Shown here in pieces: positions 24,730 through 30,856 of a stretch of DNA of 35,537 nt (its first letter is position 1; each line of letters starts with the position of its first letter). The notes below the pieces were generated by a model. It saw only the letters and a list, made by a program, of their open reading frames with translations. It was not told the DNA's origin and ran no database searches. The stretch comes from Polaribacter sp. (GTDB taxonomy: Bacteria; Bacteroidota; Bacteroidia; Flavobacteriales; Flavobacteriaceae), in the NCBI GenBank assembly GCA_029248845.1, contig JAQWIO010000124.1, forward strand, positions 1 through 35,537. The letters run 5' to 3'. The translations under genes were made by a program, and so were the position numbers.

Positions 24730-24778
24730 TAAAAAAAAACCAACAACCCTATAAAAGAGCTGTTGATTTTTTTTAACC
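24730..24778. terminator. Hairpin terminator between the glycosyltransferase and FN3 gene A
   Basis: A run of A9, CAACA, a 15-base loop, TGTTG and T8. It can terminate both converging transcripts. A clearly related hairpin follows the paralogous gene at 26150-26197, so this terminator is part of the duplicated module. Confidence 0.65.
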
Positions 24779-24820
24779 GACCACGCAGGGTAATTTATAA
24801 ATATTTAAACATACGCTATC

Positions 24821-24884
24821 TAGGCCTGCCTGCCGATGGTAGGCCTGCCTGCCGAAGGTAGGCCTGCCTGCCGAAGGCAGGTAG
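24821..24884. repeat. GC-rich 19-bp tandem repeat, three copies plus partial
   Basis: Three head-to-tail copies of TAGGCCTGCCTGCCGAAGG (first copy has one change, GATGG) at 24821-24839, 24840-24858 and 24859-24877, then a partial end CAGGTAG. Each unit is partly self-complementary (CCTGCC against GGCAGG), so it can fold. It is much more GC-rich than its surroundings, which resembles REP-type intergenic palindromes of Flavobacteria. A single eroded unit occurs near 26245-26265 behind the paralogous gene. Confidence 0.85.
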
Positions 24885-24888
24885 ATGT

Positions 24889-25989
24889 TTAAAAAGACCG
24901 AACGGGACGAACCAAATAAGTGTTGGACTTTTCCCCACCAGTTAGTAAACCATTCGAGAAATTATATCTCCACGCTTGTGTACCTTTCTCCGAAGAACTC
25001 CAGTAGTAGTCATTAATAAATACCCTACCGTCATTTGATTCTAATATGGGGTTTATAGTTACCCTTTCATCATACATTTTGTTCAACTCATGTATTGAAG
25101 GTAAATACCAATCATCGTAATTACCACCACGATAAGTTGTTGCCTGATAGGCTGCATAGTTTTGATTGCCTGGAAATTTAACAATAATCTTATCGGTATT
25201 AAATTTACCACGGTCCATATTCTCTAGTGTTCCCGTCACTTCCTGCGCTACACCATCAGGACTCCATTGTATTTCAGAATCTAAGTCTTCTAAAGCACAA
25301 ATCAACCCACGTATTTGACCATAAACATGGTTGGGGTCATCACCGTTTAAAAGATAAAACACCACACCCCCTTGATAAAAATCACCTACTTTGGGGATCA
25401 ATTCTACTGAATTTGAAGCTTCGCTAGGAAGACTGGTGTCAATGGCATTGGTAGCCGTAACGGTAAAGGTGTAAGATTCGCCAATGGCTAACGATGTAAC
25501 TCTTATTTTATTATTTTGATTAAATTCTTCGGCAGAAAATTGTTGAGCGGAAATGGGGGTAACAGCTCCTAAAATTGGAGTAACTGTATAAGAAATAATA
25601 TCTGAGCCTCCATTTTCTGATGGAGATGGAGGGGTAAAAGTAATCTCAACTTCTCCAGATACATTAGTAACAACAGAGGCTTGAACATTTGTTGGAGCAC
25701 TTGGACAGGTAATTAGTTTCGTCAAAGCTTTCCATTCTTGACCATTATAAAACATAATTACTCCTTTACCTTCAAAATCGGTAACATACACCTGTAACCC
25801 TGTAGCAGGGCTTGAAATATCACGACGTTGCTGATTGGTCATTCTTGGCAACAAAAACCCTTTGCTAGTACTTTTTAATTCTAAAACAGCTGTCTCTTCT
25901 ATTTCATCTGTACCAATACCTACTTGAGCACATAATGAAAATGAAATAACAAAACTTAGAGATACGAGTATTAATTGTAGCTTTTTCAT
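24889..25989 (-). CDS. Secreted protein A: FN3 domain plus DUF1566/Lcl-type C-terminal domain
   Basis: Exported protein of 366 residues. Signal peptide at about 1-21 (cleavage likely after SLCA). Residues 31-90 (AVLELKSTSKGFLLPRMT, then GLQVYVTD and YNGQEWKAL) form a head common in secreted Bacteroidota proteins. A fibronectin type III domain spans about 96-200 (SAPTNVQAS, SYTFTVTATNAIDTS). The C-terminal domain, about 202-366, has YQGGVVFYL, WYLPSIHELNKMY, YYWSSSE and a final VRPVRSF, the DUF1566/FISUMP pattern. No type IX sorting domain or lipobox is seen. Function unknown; surface binding is a guess. It is inverted relative to the arsenosugar genes around it and has a frameshifted paralogue next door. 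Confidence 0.88.
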   Translation of the reverse strand: MKKLQLILVSLSFVISFSLCAQVGIGTDEIEETAVLELKSTSKGFLLPRMTNQQRRDISSPATGLQVYVTDFEGKGVIMFYNGQEWKALTKLITCPSAPTNVQASVVTNVSGEVEITFTPPSPSENGGSDIISYTVTPILGAVTPISAQQFSAEEFNQNNKIRVTSLAIGESYTFTVTATNAIDTSLPSEASNSVELIPKVGDFYQGGVVFYLLNGDDPNHVYGQIRGLICALEDLDSEIQWSPDGVAQEVTGTLENMDRGKFNTDKIIVKFPGNQNYAAYQATTYRGGNYDDWYLPSIHELNKMYDERVTINPILESNDGRVFINDYYWSSSEKGTQAWRYNFSNGLLTGGEKSNTYLVRPVRSF

Positions 25990-25999
25990 CTTTTTTGTT

Positions 26000-26029
26000 T
26001 AAAGTTAGCAAATAAAATAAAACTAACAA
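26000..26029 (-). promoter_or_regulatory. Candidate promoter of secreted gene A
   Basis: Minus strand: TTG (26027-26029), 19 bases, TAACTTTA (26000-26007, one mismatch to TAnnTTTG), 11 bases before the ATG at 25989. Both elements fit the Bacteroidota sigma-factor consensus. Further upstream, about 26047-26125 resembles 27388-27435 in front of gene B, so the 5' flank was duplicated too. Confidence 0.5.
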
Positions 26030-26149
26030 AATTATTCATTGTTTTTCATTTAATTGAAATGAAACGTTTCTTTAAAAATAAGGGAGACAAAAGCAACTTC
26101 TTGTTTCTATTGTACGAATCTTCCTGTCTTGCTTCCCTTCAATAGCGTC

Positions 26150-26197
26150 CTAAAAAGACCAACAACTCTACAAAAGAACTGTTGGTTATTTGTTTTT
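26150..26197 (-). terminator. Hairpin terminator behind frameshifted gene B
   Basis: ACCAACA (26158-26164) pairs with TGTTGGT (26180-26186), with an inner TCT/AGA pairing, and the minus-strand reading ends in a T-rich run (TCTTTTTA). It is homologous to the terminator at 24730-24778. The stretch 25990-26267 otherwise holds only the gene A promoter and an eroded copy of the 19-bp GC-rich repeat. Confidence 0.6.
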
Positions 26198-26267
26198 TTA
26201 AACCAACCACTTGTGCGGTAATTTATGAATACTTAAATGGTAAACCTGCCTACCGGAAGATAGATTC

Positions 26268-26753
26268 TTAAAAAGCCCGAATGAGACGCACCTGGAGACT
26301 AAAATTCTTACTATAATGATTCGAGGAGCTATAAAAAATCGACCACGCTTTATATTTATCGTACTCAGAAGAACTCCAGTAGGAATTTCCAATTTCAGTA
26401 AACTCAGAGTTAGCCTCTAAGATTGATTTAGAATCATACATTTCGTTCAACTCATCTTTTGAGGGTAAAAACCAATCTGTGTAACCACCACCTCTGTATG
26501 CCCTTGCCAAGCCTGCTGCATAATCTGTTTGAATTTCGCCTTGTATGTCTATAATAATAGAAGTATTGTTTGCGCCTTTGTCTATTGCTGTGTCTGTTAC
26601 TCCTGTAGTAAGATTAGAACCATTGTACCAAGGGACCGGACCTTGATCTTCTATAGCACAAATCAAACCTTGATCTTCATTTCCATCTCCATCTAAATCT
26701 GTTGGTATTGGAGCTATGTAAAACACCACACCTCCTTGATAAAAATCACCTAC
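26268..26753 (-). pseudogene. Secreted gene B, 3' part: DUF1566/Lcl-type domain, out of frame with its 5' part
   Basis: This frame encodes GDFYQGGVVFYIAP, CAIEDQ, YRGGGYTDWFLPSKDELNEMYDSK, SYWSSSE and a terminal QVRLIRAF, the same C-terminal domain as protein A. It has no signal peptide or convincing start of its own (a GTG at 26729 lies inside the domain). The preceding half of the gene is in the other frame and ends at a TAG at 26750-26752, one base away from restoring the paralogue's reading PKVGDFYQGG. The total span of 1079 bases is one short of a multiple of three. A real frameshift or a sequencing error are both possible. Confidence 0.8.
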
Positions 26754-27346
26754 TGTGGCGGTGTTGTTATTGAATTTGAAGCTTCACTAGGAAGACTAGT
26801 GCCAATGGCATTGGTAGCCTTAACGGTAAAGGTGTAAGATTTGCCAATGGCTAAGCCTGTAACCTTTGTACTAGCATTTCCTGATGCGTATACCTCGGTA
26901 CCTGATGCGTCTACCTCGGTAGGAGTACCGGTAACACCTCCTAAAATTGGAGTAACTTTGTAAGAAATAATATCCGAGCCTCCATTATCTGATGGGGGGG
27001 TAAAAGTAATCTCAACTTCTCCAGATGCATTAGTAACAACAGAGGCTTGTACCTCTGTTGGGGCATTTGGTCTCGAACCTAGTTGCGTGAATGCTTTCCA
27101 TTTATCAGCCTCATAAAACATAATTGTTCCTTCACGAAAATCTGTGACAAAAACCTGTAATCCTTGAGCTGGGTCTTTAATAGCAAGACGCTCTGCATTG
27201 GTCATTCTTGGCAACAAAAAGCCTTGACTCTTACTTTCTAATTCTAAAATAGCTGAGTCATGTGTATCATGTTTACCAATACTAATCTGGGCAAACGATG
27301 AAACTGAAATAGCAAAACCTAGGGAAATTATTACTAACTTTTTCAT
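26750..27346 (-). CDS. Secreted gene B, 5' part: signal peptide, head and FN3 domain (truncated by frameshift)
   Basis: A 198-residue product: signal peptide about 1-19 (SSFA, then QISIG), a head with AILELESKSQGFLLPRMT, GLQVFVTD and YEADKWKAF, and a fibronectin type III domain at about 92-195 ending ASNSITTPPQ. It aligns throughout with protein A, differing by an FN3 loop with a 7-residue repeat (TEVDASG TEVYASG, encoded by a 21-bp tandem duplication at 26881-26922). If expressed, it would be a secreted head-FN3 protein without the DUF1566-type domain. No strong TTG/TAnnTTTG promoter is seen upstream; TACATTAG lies 14 bases before the ATG. Likely a degraded duplicate of gene A. Confidence 0.75.
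   Translation of the reverse strand: MKKLVIISLGFAISVSSFAQISIGKHDTHDSAILELESKSQGFLLPRMTNAERLAIKDPAQGLQVFVTDFREGTIMFYEADKWKAFTQLGSRPNAPTEVQASVVTNASGEVEITFTPPSDNGGSDIISYKVTPILGGVTGTPTEVDASGTEVYASGNASTKVTGLAIGKSYTFTVKATNAIGTSLPSEASNSITTPPQ
26881..26922. repeat. 21-bp tandem duplication inside gene B
   Basis: Two adjacent 21-bp copies starting CTGATGCGTATACCTCGGTA and CTGATGCGTCTACCTCGGTA, with two differences in all. It keeps the frame and adds seven residues to the FN3 domain. Gene A lacks it, so it arose after the duplication. Confidence 0.85.
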
Positions 27347-27552
27347 TTTATTAACTAATGTACAAAATAAAATAAAGATTAAAAAAAAAATTAATTGAAA
27401 TCAAATTTTCTTTAAAAATAGCAGAGACAAAAGCAACTTCTTGTTTCAATTATCAAATTGCTTCGGTTATACTTCCCTATTGATGACGGGGTGGTATTAT
27501 TGCGTTCCTGCCAATTGATAGTCAAGAAAAAACCTTCCCCTGCAATTTATGA
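27347..27552. other. Intergenic DNA upstream of gene B
   Basis: About 27388-27435 matches the 5' flank of gene A (shared TTTCTTTAAAAATA and GAGACAAAAGCAACTTCTTG), which marks the duplicated module. From about 27436 to 27552 I see no gene, hairpin terminator or further repeat. Confidence 0.5.
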
Positions 27553-27795
27553 TGTGATAACATAGTTTTTTACTCCAAAGAAATCACAAATTAAGGATAT
27601 TTGAGATACTATTATCGATCAAAAAAAAGTATCCAAAAATCTTGATCAATAGGAACTGGGAAACATCCATTGTGAAAAAACACTATTAAAAACTTAGAAA
27701 AAGTTAATGTACATTTGTTACCAATGTTGAATGATATAAATGTGATTGAAGAGATCAAATATAGTCCTGCTTTTACTAAATTTTTAACATTCTAA
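27553..27795 (+). pseudogene. Decayed 5'-truncated copy of the arsenosugar-cluster glycosyltransferase
   Basis: Nucleotide alignment by eye to 24062-24670: the remnant begins at TGTGATAA (matching 24215 on), continues through TAGTTTTTTACTCC, and ends with TTACCAATGTTGAATGATAT and ACATTCTAA, matching the intact gene's last codons and stop. It lacks about the first 50 codons. An internal stretch (roughly 24287-24500 of the intact copy) is missing, joined at an AAAAAAAG tract present at both ends of the missing piece, as expected from short-repeat deletion. A TGG codon has become TGA and an extra T creates TAA. It abuts pnp, which starts 35 bases later. Confidence 0.88.
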
Positions 27796-27830
27796 AAGAA
27801 AAGTATCATAAACAGTAAACTTTTGCATAC

Positions 27831-28649
27831 ATGAAAAAACAACAACTATTAAAGGAAACGACTGATTTTTTAATCTCTAAGGGGTTTAAAAATCCCGCAA
27901 TAGGGATTGTATTAGGAACTGGCTTAAGTCAATTAATCAATGAAATTGACATTGAACAAGAAATTGCATATTCAGACATTCCACATTTCCCAAAAGCAAC
28001 TGTAGAATTTCACACTGGAAAATTAATTTTAGGAACACTTTCAGGAAAAAAAGTAATTGTTATGTCTGGTAGATTTCACCTATATGAAGGATACAATCAA
28101 TGGGAAGTAACCTATGGAATTAGAACCATGCATCGATTAGGAATTTCTAACTTATTAATATCTAACGCAGCAGGAGCTATCAATCTTTCTTACCAAAAAG
28201 GTGATTTAATGCTTATTGAGGACCATCTAAATTTACAAGGAGGATCCCCTCTGGCATTTGCTGAAATAAATGAGTTTGGAGAACGTTTTGTAGATATGTT
28301 AGCGCCCTATTCTAAAACAATGAATGATTTGTTAAAAGCAATTGCCAAAAAGAATGATATTCGATTACAAGAAGGAACCTATGCAGGAGTTTACGGACCA
28401 CAATTGGAAACTAGAGCAGAGTATAGAATGTTACAAATTTTAGAAGCTGATGCCGTAGGAATGAGTACTGTACCCGAAGTGATTGTAGCTAAGCATTTGA
28501 AGTTACCTTGTGCTGCAATTTCAGTCTTAACAGATGAATGCGATCCGAAAAATTTAGCTCCGGTAAATATTCATGAAATTATCGAAATTGCTGAGAAAAC
28601 AGAACCAAAAATGCTCCTATTATTTAAAGAATTGATACAAAAATTATGA
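27831..28649 (+). CDS. Purine nucleoside phosphorylase (trimeric PNP/MTAP family)
   Basis: Cleaves purine nucleosides with phosphate; in this cluster it probably releases adenine from the ArsS product, a step reported as part of arsenosugar formation. The 272 residues show the phosphate site GTGLSQL (29-35), MSGRFHLYEGY (78-88), NAAGAIN (112-118), the purine-site Glu193 in YGPQLETRAE and VGMSTVPE (209-216). The base-recognition position reads TDECD (234-238) with Asp where guanine/hypoxanthine enzymes have Asn. Asp there is the MTAP-like arrangement that recognises 6-amino purines. The stop overlaps arsM by 4 bases. Confidence 0.93.
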   Translation: MKKQQLLKETTDFLISKGFKNPAIGIVLGTGLSQLINEIDIEQEIAYSDIPHFPKATVEFHTGKLILGTLSGKKVIVMSGRFHLYEGYNQWEVTYGIRTMHRLGISNLLISNAAGAINLSYQKGDLMLIEDHLNLQGGSPLAFAEINEFGERFVDMLAPYSKTMNDLLKAIAKKNDIRLQEGTYAGVYGPQLETRAEYRMLQILEADAVGMSTVPEVIVAKHLKLPCAAISVLTDECDPKNLAPVNIHEIIEIAEKTEPKMLLLFKELIQKL

Positions 28650-29614
28650 GTTATCTTGAAACAACACATGACATATACAAAGAAGCAGCATTGACTCCAG
28701 ATGTGGGCTTATGCTGTACAACCAATCCCATTTGGGAGTTGCCAGGATTAAAAATCCCCAAAATTATGCAAGAAATGAATTATGGTTGTGGTTCTACTGT
28801 TCATGCACGTGATTTAACAAACAACCCCAAAATGTTGTATGTGGGTGTAGGCGGTGGCATGGAATTATTGCAATTTTCTTATTTTAATCGTCAAAAAGGA
28901 GGGGTAATTGGATTGGATGTTGTTGATGAAATGTTAGAAGCCTCTCGTACAAACTTTGCGAAAGCTGAACAAATGAACTCATGGTTTAAAAGTGAATTTG
29001 TAAACCTTCTAAAAGGCGATGCAATGAACCTGCCTATTGAAGATAATTCTATTGATGTAGCAGCTCAAAATTGTTTGTTCAATATTTTCAAATCTGACGA
29101 CTTAAAAAAAGCCATTTCAGAGATGTATCGGGTGTTAAAACCTCATGGTAGATTGGTAATGAGTGATCCAACCTGTGAACAACCCATGAACGATGAATTA
29201 CGAAATGACGAACGGTTACGTGCTTTATGTTTGAGTGGTAGCTTATCGATTGCAGATTACGTAAAATGCTTAACAAATGCAGGTTTTGGAACCATCGAAA
29301 TTAGAGCTCGTAAACCCTACAGAATTCTAGACCCAAAGAATTATCCAACAGATGAACTCATCTATATAGAATCAATTGAGGTAGCTGCAATTAAAGACCC
29401 AATGCCAGAAGATGGACCCTGTATTTTTACAGGGAAAGCCGCTATTTATTACGGTAATGAAGATTATTTTGATGATGGAGCTGGACATATCTTATTAAAA
29501 AATCAACCTTTGGCTATTTGTGATAAAACAGCCAATCAGCTTCAACAAGCTGCCAACAATAATATTTTCATTAGTGAATCTACCTATCATTATGATGGTG
29601 GAGGCTGTTGTTAA
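28646..29614 (+). CDS. arsM: Arsenosugar biosynthesis arsenite methyltransferase ArsM
   Basis: SAM-dependent methyltransferase converting As(III) to methylated arsenicals, the substrate of ArsS. In 322 residues the SAM loop is VGVGGGMELL (66-75) and GLDVVDEML follows at 89-97. Candidate arsenic-binding cysteines are Cys48 (NYGCGST), Cys143 (NCLFNIF) and Cys195 (ALCLSGSL), which correspond in context to the three catalytic cysteines of characterised ArsM proteins; Cys23-Cys24 and a terminal GGGCC add more thiols. The C-terminal part after residue 215 is the type found in the arsenosugar subfamily. Its ATG overlaps the pnp stop, so the two are translationally coupled. Confidence 0.93.
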   Translation: MSYLETTHDIYKEAALTPDVGLCCTTNPIWELPGLKIPKIMQEMNYGCGSTVHARDLTNNPKMLYVGVGGGMELLQFSYFNRQKGGVIGLDVVDEMLEASRTNFAKAEQMNSWFKSEFVNLLKGDAMNLPIEDNSIDVAAQNCLFNIFKSDDLKKAISEMYRVLKPHGRLVMSDPTCEQPMNDELRNDERLRALCLSGSLSIADYVKCLTNAGFGTIEIRARKPYRILDPKNYPTDELIYIESIEVAAIKDPMPEDGPCIFTGKAAIYYGNEDYFDDGAGHILLKNQPLAICDKTANQLQQAANNNIFISESTYHYDGGGCC

Positions 29615-29647
29615 AACCTATAAATCATCATTCAAATAAATTAAAAA

Positions 29648-30073
29648 ATGTCACAAAAAAAACAACCAAACCTTATAAAATGGGGTTTAAAATATTCTTT
29701 AACTGCAGCTTTGGCTGGAATTCTTTGCTGTGTAGCACCTGCTGTCTTATTTATGTTTGGACTGATGGGAGGGGTCTATGCCATTTCTTTTGCAGATTTT
29801 TTCTATGAGGAAGATGGAAGTTCTGGGACCGGATCGTTTATTCTTAAAATAATAGCTTTTTGTATTGGGATTTATGGAATTTACTCCTTTCAAAAAAAAC
29901 AAAATCAATGTTCAATCAGACCACAAAGGAAGCGTACTAATTTAATACTCCTAAGCTTAACAATTCTTATTTTAGGTATTGGTCTTTTTCTTACCCTAGA
30001 AAAATGGTCTTCCTGGTATTTTGACAAATACATTGTCCCAGAGCAGCAAAAGGAATTAAAAATAACTCCTTAA
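29648..30073 (+). CDS. Small membrane protein with MerT-like vicinal-cysteine motif
   Basis: A 141-residue protein with three predicted membrane segments (about 17-40, 63-79 and 97-115). The first contains LAGILCCVAPAVLFMFGLMGGV, with Cys27-Cys28 and Pro31 and glycine spacing like the CCxxP motif of MerT mercury transporters. I do not recognise a named family with certainty. It lies 33 bases after arsM on the same strand with no promoter or terminator visible between, so it is probably the last gene of the arsenosugar operon; a role moving an arsenic or other thiophilic species across the membrane is inference. Confidence 0.75.
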   Translation: MSQKKQPNLIKWGLKYSLTAALAGILCCVAPAVLFMFGLMGGVYAISFADFFYEEDGSSGTGSFILKIIAFCIGIYGIYSFQKKQNQCSIRPQRKRTNLILLSLTILILGIGLFLTLEKWSSWYFDKYIVPEQQKELKITP

Positions 30074-30145
30074 CCCTAAAAAATAATTTTTATTCACTTT
30101 TATTTTCTTTAGGGATTATTAATTAAAAAAAAGAAAAAAACCCCT

Positions 30146-30153
30146 TAATTTTG
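30146..30153 (+). promoter_or_regulatory. Candidate -7 element, TAATTTTG, 4 bases before the glycosyltransferase operon ATG
   Basis: Exact TAnnTTTG match ending at 30153; the ATG is at 30158. As with the element at 21828, the resulting mRNA would be leaderless or nearly so. The gap 30074-30145 contains only A/T-rich sequence. Confidence 0.5.
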
Positions 30154-30157
30154 TTGA

Positions 30158-30856
30158 ATGAACGAACTTATCAAAGTTATTATTCCTGCGTATAATGAAG
30201 AAGATTCTATCGCAAAAGTTATAAGAGACATTCCAACCCTAGTAAATGAAATAATTGTGGTTAGTAATAAATCTACTGATAATACAGAAATAAATGCCCT
30301 CAAAGCTGGAGCAACTGTTCTAAAAGAATCTAGGAAAGGATATGGTTATGCTTGTTTAAAAGGCATGGAATATATTGCTAGCTTAGACCCAATTAAACAA
30401 CCCTCTATTCTTGTGTTTTTAGACGGTGATTATTCTGATTACCCTGAACAATTAACAGAAATCATTCATCCTATTATTCATGAAAACATAGATTTTGTGA
30501 TTGGTTCTCGAGTAAAAAGATTAAGAGAAACTGGCTCAATGACCCCTCAACAAGTATTTGGAAATTGGTTAGCTACCTTTTTAATGAACTTTTTATTTGG
30601 CGCTAGATATACAGACTTAGGACCCTTTAGAGCTATCAAGTATCATAAATTATTACAGCTTAAAATGCAGGACAAAACTTATGGGTGGACTGTAGAGATG
30701 CAGTTAAAAGTATTAAAACAAAAATTAAGCTACAAAGAAATCCCTGTAAAATATAAAAATAGAATTGGTATTTCAAAAGTTTCAGGTACCATAAAAGGAA
30801 CTATATTTGCAGGAGTAAAAATATTGGGTTGGATTTTTAAATACAGTTTTAAATAG
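30158..30856 (+). CDS. Glycosyltransferase family 2, polyprenyl-phosphate hexose synthase-like
   Basis: Cytoplasmic-face GT2 enzyme of 232 residues resembling dolichyl/polyprenyl-phosphate mannose or glucose synthases. It opens with KVIIPAYNEEDSIAKVI, carries VSNKSTDNT and a DGD nucleotide-sugar/metal motif at 89-91 (FLDGDYSDYPEQ), then LGPFRAIK and the conserved TYGWTVEMQLK. No membrane anchor helices follow, as in the DPM1 type. It probably supplies a lipid-linked sugar donor to the GT-C enzyme encoded two genes downstream. The stop and the next start share one base (TAGTG), so translation is coupled. Confidence 0.88.
   Translation: MNELIKVIIPAYNEEDSIAKVIRDIPTLVNEIIVVSNKSTDNTEINALKAGATVLKESRKGYGYACLKGMEYIASLDPIKQPSILVFLDGDYSDYPEQLTEIIHPIIHENIDFVIGSRVKRLRETGSMTPQQVFGNWLATFLMNFLFGARYTDLGPFRAIKYHKLLQLKMQDKTYGWTVEMQLKVLKQKLSYKEIPVKYKNRIGISKVSGTIKGTIFAGVKILGWIFKYSFK

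Noticed and set aside
24821..24884. CRISPR array
   Set aside because: The 19-bp units are directly adjacent without spacers and no cas gene is nearby.
26994..27000. G7 tract in gene B as a phase-variation switch
   Set aside because: The reading frame agrees with gene A on both sides of the tract. Slippage there would put the following FN3 segment out of frame and would not give an intact full-length product with the present 26750 shift.
30070..30112. Terminator formed by CCCTAAA and TTTAGGG after the MerT-like gene
   Set aside because: The 7-bp arms are separated by about 30 bases of A/T-rich DNA and no T-run follows directly; too weak to call.
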